A stretch of DNA of 64,000 bases from an uncultured Pelagibacteraceae bacterium (GCA_902595285.1 CACJPL010000006.1:1-64000), one strand, 5' to 3'. Numbered from the stretch's first letter, positions 29,109 through 38,868 are shown. The notes: generated by a model not told the origin, from the sequence alone. A program made the numbers and translations.

Positions 29109-29670
29109 AATTGGTATTTTAGGAGAAATAGGATCAGGCAAGAGTTATGTTGCTAATAATTTTGGATACCCAGTATTTAATGCAGATCGTGAGGTAAATA
29201 AACTTTATAAAAAAAATAAAAAAATTTTTCAAAAATTAAATAAAAAATTACCAAAATATATTTTATCGTTTCCAATAGATAAATCTGAAATTACAAAAGC
29301 AATATTGAGCAATAAGCGAAATTTAAAAATAATAATTAATATTGTTCATAAAGAGATAAGAAAAAAAATGAAATTATTCCTTAAAAAAAATAGAAATAAA
29401 AAAATCGTAATATTAGATATACCATTACTTTTAGAGAATAAGATTGCAAATAAAAAGGATATACTAATTTATATAGACTCTAAAAAAACTGAAATTGAAA
29501 AAAGACTTAGAATAAGATCAAATTTTAATCGTAAATTAATAAATAAATTTAGAAAAATTCAGTTTTCTTCTAATTATAAAAAAAGAAAATCAGATTTTAT
29601 AATTATAAATGATTTTAAAAATAAACCTGTTAAAAAAAGTATTAAAAATATTTTAGAAAAAATTTTGTAA
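29101..29670 (+). CDS. coaE: Dephospho-CoA kinase
   Basis: A 189-residue P-loop kinase for the last step of coenzyme A synthesis. IGILGEIGSGKSYVAN is the Walker A motif, FNADREVNKLY the substrate site, and VILDIPLLLENKI the conserved acidic core. The protein is extremely Lys/Asn/Ile-rich, as expected from the base composition. It follows aroE with an overlap and abuts dnaQ, a common alphaproteobacterial order. Confidence 0.93.
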   Translation: MIRIGILGEIGSGKSYVANNFGYPVFNADREVNKLYKKNKKIFQKLNKKLPKYILSFPIDKSEITKAILSNKRNLKIIINIVHKEIRKKMKLFLKKNRNKKIVILDIPLLLENKIANKKDILIYIDSKKTEIEKRLRIRSNFNRKLINKFRKIQFSSNYKKRKSDFIIINDFKNKPVKKSIKNILEKIL

Positions 29671-30333
29671 ATGAAAGAAATAGTATTAGATACAGAAACT
29701 ACCGGAATTTCTGTTAAAGAAGGTCACAGGATTGTTGAAATTGGATGTATTGAACTAGATAATTTAATTCCAACTAAAAATAAATTTCATTATTACATCA
29801 ATCCTGAAAGAAAAGTATCTGAGGATGCATTTAAAATTCATGGTTATTCAGATGAATTTTTATCCAGACAAAAAAAATTTCAAGAAATTGGAGAAGAATT
29901 TGCTAACTTTGTTAGAGGAAAAAAACTGATAATTCACAATGCAGAATTTGACTTAGCACATATAAACAATGAACTTTCTTTAATGGGAGTTGAAAAATTA
30001 AAAAATGAGGTTGTTGATACTTTACTTTTGGCAAGAAATAAATTTCCTGGGTCTTCAGTAAGCTTGGACGCGCTCTGTAAGCGTTATAGAATAGATAATT
30101 CAGCAAGATCAAAGCATACTGCTTTGGTTGATTGTGATTTATTGTCGAAAGTTTACATAAATTTAATTGATCAGAAAGAACCAACTTTAGATTTCAGATC
30201 TTTAGATCAAGAAAATAATAGAAATATAAATAGCAAATCTAAATATTTTAAGAAAGTAATAACACCAACTCCAAAAGAATTAAGTGATCATAAAATATAT
30301 CTTAAAAATAAGTTAAAAAAAAATTTTTTCTAA
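29671..30333 (+). CDS. dnaQ: DNA polymerase III epsilon subunit (proofreading exonuclease)
   Basis: A 220-residue 3'-5' exonuclease. VLDTETTGISVKEGHRIVEIG carries ExoI DxE, here DTETTG; LIIHNAEFDLAHINNEL is ExoII; and RSKHTALVDCDLLSKVY is ExoIII epsilon with His and Asp. The C-terminal tail is short and basic, suited to polymerase contact. It ends convergently with secB, overlapping by four bases. Confidence 0.96.
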   Translation: MKEIVLDTETTGISVKEGHRIVEIGCIELDNLIPTKNKFHYYINPERKVSEDAFKIHGYSDEFLSRQKKFQEIGEEFANFVRGKKLIIHNAEFDLAHINNELSLMGVEKLKNEVVDTLLLARNKFPGSSVSLDALCKRYRIDNSARSKHTALVDCDLLSKVYINLIDQKEPTLDFRSLDQENNRNINSKSKYFKKVITPTPKELSDHKIYLKNKLKKNFF

Positions 30334-30758
30334 TTAAATTTTTGTTTGTACAATCCTTCAAAATCAACTTTTTTTTCAAATTTTATTCCTGGATATCCTG
30401 AATTATGCAAGAGATCGAGCAGTGATTTTTCTAAATCTGGATAAATTTTTGTCTGAACATCACAAAGAATAATTCTTTCTAATTCTTTTTTGTCTTTAAC
30501 CTCATCATTAATTCTTACAATGGTTGAAAATATTATTTCAAAGTGGGATTTTTTTTTACTATTACTTTTATCTTCAAATTTAAGAGCAGTATTTACTTCT
30601 ATATGTTTGTCTTTAATTGCTTTAGAATTAATTTCTATACCAAGCTGATATTTTGATATTTGTTCTTTTACAAATAAATATGTTTCAATGTCTGGCGTCT
30701 CACTTGACATATCTTTAATATATTTTCCTAATATCTTAAACTTTTCTGTCATTATCAT
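30330..30758 (-). CDS. secB: Protein-export chaperone SecB
   Basis: A 142-residue tetrameric chaperone that keeps preproteins unfolded for SecA. FKILGKYIKDMSSETPDIETYLF resembles the SecB N-terminus (key part YIKDMSSETP), with SKAIKDKHIEVNTALKFE and a CDVQTKIYPDLEKSL segment matching the conserved C-terminal half. Its position near dnaQ, fxsA and the Tim44 gene is conserved in alphaproteobacteria. The start (ATG 30758, or 30752) overlaps the fxsA end by 23 bases. Confidence 0.88.
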   Translation of the reverse strand: MIMTEKFKILGKYIKDMSSETPDIETYLFVKEQISKYQLGIEINSKAIKDKHIEVNTALKFEDKSNSKKKSHFEIIFSTIVRINDEVKDKKELERIILCDVQTKIYPDLEKSLLDLLHNSGYPGIKFEKKVDFEGLYKQKFN

Positions 30759-31161
30759 CCTCTATATCTTCGAATTCACCATCTATGAATTTATTTTTTT
30801 GATTTTCTTGTTTCTTAAATTTTTTTGAAAATTCATTTAATATAATTTTTCTAGTTAAAGGAAAAATTAACAAAAATCCTATAAGGTCAGTTACAAACCC
30901 AGGAATTATTAGAAGTAAAGCTGCAAAAGCGATTACTGCTCCAGAAATAACTTCATAGGCAGGTGTTTCATTTTTACTTAGTTGTAAAAAACCAGATTTT
31001 AGTGTGTTGATACCCTCATACTTGGCGTAGTAAATACCAACTATAGCTGTGGTAAAAATTAATAAAATAGTTGTAATTGCTCCAATTTGAGATCCAATTT
31101 TTATTAATAAATAGATTTCAATTATTGGTATTAATATAATTAATAGTAAAATTGAGTTCAT
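30736..31161 (-). CDS. fxsA: FxsA family membrane protein
   Basis: A 141-residue inner-membrane protein with about four hydrophobic helices: LLLIILIPIIEIYLLIKIG, then GAITTILLIFTTAIVGIYYA, a region with ALLLIIPGFVTDLIGFLLIF, and a polar acidic tail. IPGFVTDLIGFLLIFP is the FxsA hallmark. In E. coli it relieves F-plasmid exclusion of phage T7; its normal role is unknown. It overlaps secB and is divergent from the Tim44-domain gene. Confidence 0.9.
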   Translation of the reverse strand: MNSILLLIILIPIIEIYLLIKIGSQIGAITTILLIFTTAIVGIYYAKYEGINTLKSGFLQLSKNETPAYEVISGAVIAFAALLLIIPGFVTDLIGFLLIFPLTRKIILNEFSKKFKKQENQKNKFIDGEFEDIEDDNDRKV

Positions 31162-31219
31162 TTGTCCTTAATCTAAATTGCTGGTTGAAATTAATCAACA
31201 GAGTAATTACTATCAGTAT

Positions 31220-31816
31220 ATGAATTATAGTTTTGAATATATAGATATAATATTACTAGCAATGATAGCTGGGTTTATTTTCCTCAGACTTAGAGGAATA
31301 CTTGGCAAAAGAACTGGTTTTGAGGGTAAAACTTCTGCTCAACTAAAAGAAGTTTTAAACAATGTTAAAATTGATAAAACAGAAAAAATTATTGAAGTTT
31401 TTGATGAAAAAGCTCAAAAAGAATTTTTAAAAGGAGCGAGAATTGCTTATGAGACAATCATAACTGATTTTAGTGATAATGATAATAAGATTACAACAAG
31501 TAAGCCGTTACTTAATAATGAAATACATAATAAATTTAATGAGGCTCTTGAAGCTAGAAAAGCAAGAGAACACTACGCAGAGATAACATTTATCGGTATT
31601 AATTCTGCAATTATTAAAGAACATAAAAAAATCGGAAAAATTTTAAATGTAACTGTAGATTTTATTGCAGAGGTAATTACTTGTATTAAAGATAAAGATA
31701 AAAAAATAGTTTCAGGAGATCCAGAAAAAATTAAAAAAATTTATGATACTTGGGTTTTTTCTAGGGATACCACATCATCAAACCCAAATTGGCAGCTTGT
31801 AAATATTTTAAGTTAA
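31220..31816 (+). CDS. Tim44-like domain protein
   Basis: A 198-residue protein with one N-terminal transmembrane helix (YIDIILLAMIAGFIFLRL), the conserved RGILGKRTGFE, and a C-terminal Tim44-like domain ending DTWVFSRDTTSSNPNWQLVNI. Mitochondrial Tim44 couples Hsp70 to the import channel; bacterial homologues are inner-membrane proteins of less certain role. ATG 31220 puts the helix at the very N-terminus, as in relatives; a TTG at 31178 is in frame but less likely. Co-location with secB is conserved. Confidence 0.85.
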   Translation: MNYSFEYIDIILLAMIAGFIFLRLRGILGKRTGFEGKTSAQLKEVLNNVKIDKTEKIIEVFDEKAQKEFLKGARIAYETIITDFSDNDNKITTSKPLLNNEIHNKFNEALEARKAREHYAEITFIGINSAIIKEHKKIGKILNVTVDFIAEVITCIKDKDKKIVSGDPEKIKKIYDTWVFSRDTTSSNPNWQLVNILS

Positions 31817-32233
31817 TTGATAAAAAAAATTTCAGACAAAGATAAGAAAGACTGGGAAGCTTTTTTATCGGGTAATGAAAAAATTATAGATAAAGACTTA
31901 AAAAAACAAGAAAAATTAAAACTTAAGACAACTACTATTGATTTGCATGGTTATTCTCTAGAAGATGCAAATAAAACAATTGAAGAATTTATAAAATCTT
32001 CATATGAAAAAAAAATAAATAAAATAGTTGTTGTTACTGGAAAAGGCCTCCATTCTGATAATGAACTAAACCCCTATGTTTCAAAAGATTTAAGTATATT
32101 AAAATATTCTGTGCCTGATTTTATTATTAGAAATGTTAATCTGATGAAATATATATCAGTTATTAAAGAAGCAAAAATTGAAGATGGTGGAAGTGGAGCA
32201 TTCTATTTGTTTTTAAAAAAAAATAAAAAATGA
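31817..32233 (+). CDS. Smr-domain protein
   Basis: A 138-residue protein with a TTG start right after the Tim44 stop. The C-terminal Smr domain begins IDLHGYSLEDANKTIEEFI and contains VVVTGKGLHSDNELNP (the TGxG motif) and GSGAFYLFLKK. Smr domains are nucleases, some acting on collided ribosomes or DNA; this stand-alone small form is of unknown specificity. It overlaps the sulfotransferase by four bases. Confidence 0.88.
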   Translation: MIKKISDKDKKDWEAFLSGNEKIIDKDLKKQEKLKLKTTTIDLHGYSLEDANKTIEEFIKSSYEKKINKIVVVTGKGLHSDNELNPYVSKDLSILKYSVPDFIIRNVNLMKYISVIKEAKIEDGGSGAFYLFLKKNKK

Positions 32234-33063
32234 TTATTTGGCTGGCCTCTTATCCTAAAAGTGGAAATACTCTCTTGAGAGCAATTTTAGCATCTTACTT
32301 TTATTCAAATGATGGTAATTTTGATTTTATTAATTTATATAAAATTCAACAGTTTCCTTCAGTTCAGCATTTTAAAAATCTTAATTTAGATTTACTTAAT
32401 GAAAAAGATGTTTTTAAAAATTTTATAGAAGCTCAAAAATTAATAAACAAAGATAAAAAAATAAAGTTTATGAAAACTCATGGTAGTTTAGCGAAAATTA
32501 ATAATTGTAATTTTACTGATTTGAATAATTCACTTGGTGCGATTTATATTGTTAGAGATCCTCGAAATGTTGTAACTTCTTTTTCCCATCATTATGACCT
32601 GAAAATTGATGAGGCGACTAGGGTCATAACTGATCCAACAAGATGGCTAGTTAAAACAGATCAAATATATAAAACATTTCTTGGATCCTGGAGTGTTAAT
32701 TATAATTCTTGGAAACAAATGAGAGACAAAGTTCTAATTGTTAAATACGAAGATTTAATAAGTAAAAAAAAAACTACAATGTTAAAAATATTAAAATTTA
32801 TTGAGTCCCTGGGTCTCAATGATTTCAAGCTTAATATGAATAAACTAAATAAAGTTATAAAAACGACAGAATTTGAAAAAATGAAGGAGCTAGAGAAAAA
32901 AAAAGATTTTAAAGAAGCTGTTTTAGATCCCAAGACTAAAAAAAGAAAAGTTTTTTTTAAACTTGGCCCTAGAAACAATTGGAAGAATATTCTTGATTTA
33001 AAGCATGTGAAAATTATTGAAAATGCATTTCAAAAAGAAATGATCGAATTAGGCTATCTATAA
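32230..33063 (+). CDS. PAPS-dependent sulfotransferase domain protein
   Basis: A 277-residue protein with the sulfotransferase PAPS loop at its N-terminus (WLASYPKSGNTLLRAIL), the 3'-phosphate site YIVRDPRNVVTSFSHHY near residue 110, and a late basic segment LGPRNNWKNIL resembling the RKGxxGDWK motif. It would transfer sulfate from PAPS to a hydroxyl or amine of an unknown acceptor. It overlaps the Smr gene and converges on hslU. SAR11 genomes are described as lacking assimilatory sulfate reduction, which makes the donor supply a question. Confidence 0.85.
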   Translation: MIIWLASYPKSGNTLLRAILASYFYSNDGNFDFINLYKIQQFPSVQHFKNLNLDLLNEKDVFKNFIEAQKLINKDKKIKFMKTHGSLAKINNCNFTDLNNSLGAIYIVRDPRNVVTSFSHHYDLKIDEATRVITDPTRWLVKTDQIYKTFLGSWSVNYNSWKQMRDKVLIVKYEDLISKKKTTMLKILKFIESLGLNDFKLNMNKLNKVIKTTEFEKMKELEKKKDFKEAVLDPKTKKRKVFFKLGPRNNWKNILDLKHVKIIENAFQKEMIELGYL

Positions 33064-33077
33064 CAACAATAATTTAT

Positions 33078-34451
33078 TTAAAGAATAAACTTAGATAGAT
33101 CTGTGTCTTTAACTAAATTTTCTAGGTTTTGATTTATGTATTCTTTATTAATTATAATCTTTTCACCTGCCCGATCTGTTGCAGTAAAACTAATCTCATC
33201 TAGTATTTTTTCAATTATAGTATGAAGTCGTCTAGCTCCAATATTTTCAACAGTAGCATTTACCTCTGAGGCAATGGTTGCAATAGCATCAATACCATCA
33301 TCTGAAAATTCAAGCTCAACATTTTCTGTTTTTAAAAGAGCGACATACTGTTTTATTAAACTAAAATCAGGTTCTCTTAAAATTCTTTTAAAATCTTCAC
33401 TCGTAAGAGCTTCTAGCTCAACTCTTATAGGCAACCTGCCCTGTAACTCAGGAAGAAGATCCGAAGGTTTTGCTAACTGAAATGCTCCTGAGGCTATAAA
33501 TAAAATATGATCTGTCTTTATTGGTCCATGTTTTGTATTAACTGTTGTTCCCTCAATTAGTGGTAACAAATCTCTTTGAACACCCTCTCTTGAAACATCA
33601 CCACCAACTCTATCGGTTCTTGCTGAGATTTTGTCAATTTCATCTAAAAAAACTATTCCATTATTTTCGGTTGAAAGCTTTGCTGCTTTAATAATTTTAT
33701 CTTGCTCAATTAATTTATCAGACTCATCATTAATTAAAATGTCATGAGACTCTTTTACTGTCATTTTTTTCTTTTTTTCTTTATTGCCCATTGATTTTCC
33801 AATCATTTCACCAATATTGATCATTCCAACATTTGCTCCGGGCATCCCAGGGATTTCAAAAGAAGCACCACTTGAACCAGTATCACTTACAGCTATTTCA
33901 ATTTCATTATCATCTAAGTCACCATTTCTTAATCTTTTTCTAAAACTTTCTCTTGTTGCAAGACTCGCTTTCTTACCAACTAAAGCATCTAAAACTTTTT
34001 CCTCAGCTGCTTTTTGCGCTTGAGCATATACTTCTTTTCTTTTTTTTACTTTTTCCATTGAGATTGCAATCTCAATTAAATCTCTGACGATCTGTTCTAC
34101 ATCTCTTCCAACATATCCAACCTCTGTGAATCTAGTAGCTTCAACTTTTACAAAAGGTGCCTCTGCTAATTTCGATAATCTTCTTGAAATTTCTGTTTTA
34201 CCAACTCCTGTAGGTCCAATCATTAAAATATTTTTTGGCAAAACTTCATTTTTCATTTCACCTTTGAGAGCTTGTCTTCTCCATCTATTTCTTAATGCGA
34301 CTGCAACAGCTCTCTTTGCTTTATTCTGTCCAACAACAAATCTGTCAAGTTCCGAAACTATTTCTCTTGGAGACAAAGAACTAACTAAAGCAGCCTCTTC
34401 TTTTTGAATTTTATCTTTAGGATGAAGCTTTGTTACGTTTGAATTATCCAT
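33078..34451 (-). CDS. hslU: HslU unfoldase ATPase of the HslUV protease
   Basis: A 457-residue AAA+ unfoldase. It has [20 protein letters not shown], the Walker A motif [29 protein letters not shown] with the pore motif, an inserted I-domain, Walker [11 protein letters not shown], and the C-terminal [10 protein letters not shown] that docks on HslV. Its start overlaps hslV by one base, giving co-translation with the peptidase. A heat-shock promoter candidate precedes hslV. Confidence 0.97.
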   Translation of the reverse strand: MDNSNVTKLHPKDKIQKEEAALVSSLSPREIVSELDRFVVGQNKAKRAVAVALRNRWRRQALKGEMKNEVLPKNILMIGPTGVGKTEISRRLSKLAEAPFVKVEATRFTEVGYVGRDVEQIVRDLIEIAISMEKVKKRKEVYAQAQKAAEEKVLDALVGKKASLATRESFRKRLRNGDLDDNEIEIAVSDTGSSGASFEIPGMPGANVGMINIGEMIGKSMGNKEKKKKMTVKESHDILINDESDKLIEQDKIIKAAKLSTENNGIVFLDEIDKISARTDRVGGDVSREGVQRDLLPLIEGTTVNTKHGPIKTDHILFIASGAFQLAKPSDLLPELQGRLPIRVELEALTSEDFKRILREPDFSLIKQYVALLKTENVELEFSDDGIDAIATIASEVNATVENIGARRLHTIIEKILDEISFTATDRAGEKIIINKEYINQNLENLVKDTDLSKFIL

Positions 34452-34966
34452 TATATTTTTTCAATTTTAATATTATCATTTGTGAAAACACATATATCAG
34501 CAGCAACTTTTATTGCTTTTTTTGCAACTTCTTCAGCTGACATATCACCTTCCATTAAAACTTTTCCAGCAGCTAAAGCATAATTTCCTCCTGAGCCAAT
34601 TCCAATCACATCTCCTTCAGGCTCTAAAACATCACCAGTTCCAGAAATTATGTAACTATTATTTTTGTCACCAACAGCCATTAAAGCTTCTAATCTTCTT
34701 AAATATTTGTCTGTTCGCCAATCTTTTGCCAATTCAACAGCAGCTCTTGATAAGTTTCCTGCGTGTTTTTCAAGTTTACCTTCTAATCTTTCAAATAAAG
34801 TTAATGCATCAGCAGTTGACCCTGCAAATCCAGCAACTACATCTCTTTTTTCAATTTTTCTGACTTTTGAAGCTGTGCTTTTGACAACAGTATTTCCCAT
34901 ACTTACTTGCCCATCACCTGCAACCACTACTTCATTATTTTTTCTAACTAGTACAATTGTTGTCAT
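34451..34966 (-). CDS. hslV: HslV protease subunit
   Basis: A 171-residue proteasome-like peptidase. Met removal exposes the catalytic Thr ([20 protein letters not shown]). [20 protein letters not shown] and [16 protein letters not shown] are family signatures, and [15 protein letters not shown] is near the C-terminus. It is the first gene of hslVU and is divergent from hisB. Confidence 0.97.
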   Translation of the reverse strand: MTTIVLVRKNNEVVVAGDGQVSMGNTVVKSTASKVRKIEKRDVVAGFAGSTADALTLFERLEGKLEKHAGNLSRAAVELAKDWRTDKYLRRLEALMAVGDKNNSYIISGTGDVLEPEGDVIGIGSGGNYALAAGKVLMEGDMSAEEVAKKAIKVAADICVFTNDNIKIEKI

Positions 34967-34973
34967 AGTTAAT

Positions 34974-35001
34974 AAATGGTAACTATTTTTGATACTTCAA
35001 G
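34974..35001 (-). promoter_or_regulatory. Candidate RpoH promoter of hslVU
   Basis: On the minus strand CTTGAA (complement of 34996-35001) is followed after 14 bases by TACCATTT (complement of 34974-34981), six of eight positions of the sigma-32 -10 CCCCATNT. hslVU is heat-induced by RpoH in other proteobacteria. The -10 ends only seven bases before the hslV ATG, implying a nearly leaderless message, which lowers confidence. Confidence 0.4.
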
Positions 35002-35055
35002 TGTTCAGACTGATATTGATATAGTGGGATTATGTATGTATACCATTAAAAATAT

Positions 35056-35646
35056 ATGGCTAGAAAAGGAAAAGTATCTCGAAAAACAAAAGAAACTAGC
35101 ATCAATGTTGAAGTAAATATTGATGGAAAAGGTAAGTACCAAATTGACACTGGTATAGGTTTTTTAGATCACATGCTTGAACAATTATCAAAGCATTCTT
35201 TAATTGATTTAAAAGTTAAAGCAAAAGGGGATACTCACATAGATCTTCATCACACAACAGAAGATACGGGTATTGCTATTGGTGAAGCTTTAAAAAAAGC
35301 TGCAAAAAAATTTATAGGAATCAAAAGATATGCACATACAGTTATCCCAATGGATGAAACATTAACCAGGGTAGCTATTGATGTTTCAAACAGACCTTAT
35401 TTGATTTGGAAAGTAAAATTAAAAGTTGAGAAACTTGGTGAGATGGATACAGAACTATTTAAAGAATGGTTTCAAGCTTTTTCTCAATCTGCTGGTATTA
35501 CAATGCACGTAGAAAATATTTATGGTGATAACAGCCATCACATAATTGAGTCTTGCTACAAAGCATTAGCAAGATCTTTAAGAGCTGCATTAGAGATGGA
35601 TCCAAGAAACAAAAAGAGCATTCCATCCACTAAAGGCTCATTATAA
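35056..35646 (+). CDS. hisB: Imidazoleglycerol-phosphate dehydratase
   Basis: A 196-residue monofunctional IGP dehydratase without the histidinol-phosphatase domain found in enterics. [33 protein letters not shown] and [18 protein letters not shown] are the metal-binding His motifs. It starts the plus-strand his cluster hisB-hisH-(lyase)-hisA-hisF-hisE, divergent from hslV. Confidence 0.98.
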   Translation: MARKGKVSRKTKETSINVEVNIDGKGKYQIDTGIGFLDHMLEQLSKHSLIDLKVKAKGDTHIDLHHTTEDTGIAIGEALKKAAKKFIGIKRYAHTVIPMDETLTRVAIDVSNRPYLIWKVKLKVEKLGEMDTELFKEWFQAFSQSAGITMHVENIYGDNSHHIIESCYKALARSLRAALEMDPRNKKSIPSTKGSL

Positions 35647-35651
35647 GTTTA

Positions 35652-36278
35652 ATGAACGTCACAATTGTTGATTATAACTCGGGCAATATTAGCTCGGTAA
35701 TAAACTCTTTTAAGGAAGTTGCTAAAGATAAAGTAAACATCAAAGTAACTTCAGATTTAAATGGGATTAAAGCTTCTGACAAAATAGTTCTACCAGGTCA
35801 GGGTTCGTTTAAGAGTTGTATTGATGCACTAAATAATATCAGCGGTTTAGTAGATACATTAAATGAATTTGCAATAAGTAATAAAAAACCAATTTTAGGA
35901 ATTTGTGTTGGATTGCAAATGTTTGCAGATATTGGATATGAGGAAACAGAAACAAAAGGGCTTGGTTGGATATCAGGAAAAGTATCTAAGATAGATAATA
36001 AAAAGGGAAAATATAAACTTCCTCATATCGGTTGGAATGAAATAAATATTGTTAAAGAAAGTAAAATTTTTAAAGATATAAAAAATAATTCCCATATGTA
36101 TTTTGTTCACAGTTATGAATTTGTACCAGAGAATAAAAATGTAGTTTCAGCAACAACAGATTATTCTTCAAATATTGTTTGCTCTGTTGAAAAAGAAAAT
36201 ATTTTTGGAACCCAATTTCACCCTGAGAAGAGTGATAATATTGGACTTAAAATAATTGATAATTTTATAAATTTATAA
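35652..36278 (+). CDS. hisH: Imidazole glycerol phosphate synthase, glutamine amidotransferase subunit
   Basis: A 208-residue class I amidotransferase that supplies ammonia to HisF. VDYNSGNISSV begins the protein; KPILGICVGLQMFAD holds the nucleophilic Cys; GTQFHPEKS holds the catalytic His and Glu. It follows hisB by five bases. Its partner hisF is separated by the lyase-like gene and hisA. Confidence 0.97.
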   Translation: MNVTIVDYNSGNISSVINSFKEVAKDKVNIKVTSDLNGIKASDKIVLPGQGSFKSCIDALNNISGLVDTLNEFAISNKKPILGICVGLQMFADIGYEETETKGLGWISGKVSKIDNKKGKYKLPHIGWNEINIVKESKIFKDIKNNSHMYFVHSYEFVPENKNVVSATTDYSSNIVCSVEKENIFGTQFHPEKSDNIGLKIIDNFINL

Positions 36279-36279
36279 A

Positions 36280-37116
36280 ATGAAAAAATTTTTATTAATA
36301 ACAATTATATTCTCTTATTATTTTACACCTTCTTATTCCGATGGTCATAAAACAAAATTTAAAGACATTAAAGGTTTCAAGAAACAATTTATTTCCATGT
36401 ACAAAAAAAAAGTAAATAGAATTAAAGAGGTAAAAAAAACAGATGGTTATCCTGTTTATGAGGGTGAAACTAGTATTCAATTTACTGTAAATAGAGAAGA
36501 TGCAGGCTGCGGGACTGGAAAAGCACAAACCACTCAAATCCAGTGTGATGGAAAAGGAAATCGAAGTAGGCAAGAATTACATTTGGGCAATATGAAATTG
36601 AAAAATAAGGAATATATATATGAGTATGCAGTTTACTTTGATAAAGAATATGAGCCCTTAGAAAAAGGTGCTGTTGTAATAATTGTTCAAATGCACACTG
36701 ACAATAAAGCCAAGGGTTGCCATAGTTGCTGTCACTTTTGGTTTCAAGATTTTAAATATAAAGGAGAACGTTATTATAGTTGGGCAAGCAAGGCTGCATA
36801 TTCATCTGAGCCAGTTGTGATAGGAAAAATTGATGATTTAAAGGGTAAATGGACACATATCAAATTTCACGTTCTATGGAAATTAGATGAAACAGGAAGA
36901 TTTAAAATTTATAAAAATAATGAGATGGTTGTTGATTTAAAAAATATTAAAACACTTGCTGATACATGTACCGGTGGTTATATGAAGGTAGGCATTTATA
37001 GGCATAGAACTATTGGATATTGGAATTCTGATTGGGAAAGTTTGCAAGACCAAACAATTTATTTGGATAATATTGTTATAAGAAAACCTGAAAAAGAGGA
37101 AAAATTTAAAAAGTAA
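36280..37116 (+). CDS. Secreted heparin-lyase-I-like polysaccharide lyase
   Basis: A 278-residue protein with a signal peptide (MKKFLLITIIFSYYFTPSYS). The mature part resembles the polysaccharide-lyase beta-jelly-roll of Pfam PF14099: SRQELHL, a strand EYIYEYAVYFDKEYEP, QMHTD, WTHIKFHVLW and KVGIYRH, with the paired Gln/His and late Lys/Tyr region expected near the active cleft. The Cys-rich KGCHSCCHFWFQ is unusual. It lies between hisH and hisA with one- and four-base gaps, so it must be transcribed with histidine genes. Substrate is unknown; it may bind rather than cleave glycans. Confidence 0.65.
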   Translation: MKKFLLITIIFSYYFTPSYSDGHKTKFKDIKGFKKQFISMYKKKVNRIKEVKKTDGYPVYEGETSIQFTVNREDAGCGTGKAQTTQIQCDGKGNRSRQELHLGNMKLKNKEYIYEYAVYFDKEYEPLEKGAVVIIVQMHTDNKAKGCHSCCHFWFQDFKYKGERYYSWASKAAYSSEPVVIGKIDDLKGKWTHIKFHVLWKLDETGRFKIYKNNEMVVDLKNIKTLADTCTGGYMKVGIYRHRTIGYWNSDWESLQDQTIYLDNIVIRKPEKEEKFKK

Positions 37117-37120
37117 TTTA

Positions 37121-37846
37121 ATGAAAATATTTCCAGCAATAGATATTAAAGACAAAAAATGTGTGAGATTAGTTAAAGGAGACTTAAATAACAAAACCGA
37201 ATATGAAATATCTCCAGTTGATCAAGCAAGTAAATATAATGATCATGGTTTTAAAAACTTACACATAGTTGATTTGGATGGAGCTCTCACAGGCGAGACA
37301 GTTAATTTGGATATTATTCAAGAAATAGTGACTAAATTTGATCTCAATATTGAAATCGGTGGAGGTATTAGAAATTTTGAAAGTATTCAGAAATATACTG
37401 ATGCAGGTGTGGAGAAAGTAATTTTAGGAAGTGCAGCTATTAAAGATAAGAGTTTTTTAAAACAAGCTTGTAAAAAATTTCCTAACAAAATTGCTTTAGG
37501 CTTGGACTCTAAAGATGGATATTTGTCAGTGTCTGGATGGAAAGAAAATTCAAATCAAATGACTTTAGATTATTTAAAAGAAGTTAATGATTATGGTGCA
37601 ACTAGATTGATTTATACTGACATTAATAGAGATGGGACGAAGCAAAAACCCAATTTTGATGAAACGGCAAAAGTTGCTAATACCTCTAATTGTCCTGTGA
37701 TTATATCTGGTGGGGTTTCATCAATTGATGATATTAAAAAAGCTAAAAAATTAAATAATAAAAATATTGAGGGCATTATAGTTGGAAAGGCTATTTATGA
37801 TGGTGATATCAAATTAGACGAATTAGTTAAGGAATTAAATGCTTAA
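37121..37846 (+). CDS. hisA: ProFAR isomerase HisA
   Basis: A 241-residue TIM barrel that isomerises ProFAR to [24 protein letters not shown] holds the catalytic Asp of the first strand; [28 protein letters not shown] and [10 protein letters not shown] with the second catalytic Asp follow, then [10 protein letters not shown]. It overlaps hisF by eight bases. Confidence 0.97.
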   Translation: MKIFPAIDIKDKKCVRLVKGDLNNKTEYEISPVDQASKYNDHGFKNLHIVDLDGALTGETVNLDIIQEIVTKFDLNIEIGGGIRNFESIQKYTDAGVEKVILGSAAIKDKSFLKQACKKFPNKIALGLDSKDGYLSVSGWKENSNQMTLDYLKEVNDYGATRLIYTDINRDGTKQKPNFDETAKVANTSNCPVIISGGVSSIDDIKKAKKLNNKNIEGIIVGKAIYDGDIKLDELVKELNA

Positions 37847-38594
37847 AAATAGAATAATACCTTGTTTAGATGTTAAAAATGGTCGTGTAGTTAAAGGTAT
37901 TAACTTTGTTGATTTAAAAGACGCAGGTGATCCTGTTGAACAAGCTAAAATCTATTCTGATGGCGGAGCAGATGAAATTTGTTTTTTAGATATTACCGCT
38001 TCAAATGAGAACAGAGACACAATTTATGACGTAGTTGAAAAAACTTCTAAGAAATGTTTTGTTCCATTAACTGTTGGGGGTGGTGTTAGAAGTGTTGAGG
38101 ATATAAGTAAACTGTTAAATTGTGGTGCGGACAAAGTATCAATCAATACTGCTGCAGTTCAAAATCCAGAAGTAATAGTAGAAAGCTCAAAAAAATTTGG
38201 TTCACAATGTATTGTTGTTGCAATAGATGCAAAAAAAAATGGAAATAAATGGGAAATTTTTACTCATGGTGGAAGAAATAACACAGGTATAGATACAATT
38301 GAATTTGTAAAAAAAATGGAAGACAGTGGAGCAGGTGAGCTCCTAGTTACTTCAATGGATAGAGATGGTACTCAAGTCGGATACGATATTGAATTAATGT
38401 CAAATATTTCATCAAAAGTTAATATTCCAGTAATAGCTTCAGGTGGAGTAGGTAACTTAGATCATTTAGTAGATGGAATTAAATTAGGAAACGCTAGCGC
38501 AGTTTTAGCGGCATCAATATTTCACTACGGCAAACATTCAGTAAAAGAAGCTAAGGAGTATTTGGATTCAAAAGGAATTCCTGTTAGAATTTAA
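37839..38594 (+). CDS. hisF: Imidazole glycerol phosphate synthase cyclase subunit
   Basis: A 251-residue TIM barrel that cyclises PRFAR with ammonia from His[20 protein letters not shown] carries the first catalytic Asp, [13 protein letters not shown] and [13 protein letters not shown] are phosphate-binding, and [15 protein letters not shown] carries the second Asp. It continues directly into hisE with a one-base gap. Confidence 0.98.
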   Translation: MLKNRIIPCLDVKNGRVVKGINFVDLKDAGDPVEQAKIYSDGGADEICFLDITASNENRDTIYDVVEKTSKKCFVPLTVGGGVRSVEDISKLLNCGADKVSINTAAVQNPEVIVESSKKFGSQCIVVAIDAKKNGNKWEIFTHGGRNNTGIDTIEFVKKMEDSGAGELLVTSMDRDGTQVGYDIELMSNISSKVNIPVIASGGVGNLDHLVDGIKLGNASAVLAASIFHYGKHSVKEAKEYLDSKGIPVRI

Positions 38595-38595
38595 T

Positions 38596-38868
38596 ATGTT
38601 TAACACATTAGAAAACTTAATTAAACTTGTAAGACGAAGAAAATCTTCTCCAGTTGAAGGTTCGTACACTAACAAATTGCTTACTGATAAATCATTGAGT
38701 AAAGCAAAAGTTTTAGAAGAAGTTGGTGAATTGATTGAATCAGTGGAAGAAAATTCAAATAAAATTCACGAAGCTGCTGATGTGTTTTATCATTTGCTAA
38801 TGTATCTTGAGGCAAATGATATAAAAATTGAAGATGTAATGTCAGAGTTAGAAAAAAGAAAAAAATGA
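38596..38868 (+). CDS. hisE: Phosphoribosyl-ATP pyrophosphatase
   Basis: A 90-residue MazG-like all-helical enzyme for the second step of histidine synthesis. SYTNKLLTDKSLSKAKVLEEVGELIES and EAADVFYHLLMYLE provide the acidic metal-binding residues. It is the stand-alone form; no hisI is present in the window. It overlaps the HIT gene by four bases. Confidence 0.95.
   Translation: MFNTLENLIKLVRRRKSSPVEGSYTNKLLTDKSLSKAKVLEEVGELIESVEENSNKIHEAADVFYHLLMYLEANDIKIEDVMSELEKRKK

Noticed and set aside
34513..34863. 116-residue Leu/Gln/His-rich frame antisense to hslV
   Set aside because: Its composition (runs of QLLQLT type) is typical of a shadow frame opposite a real gene.
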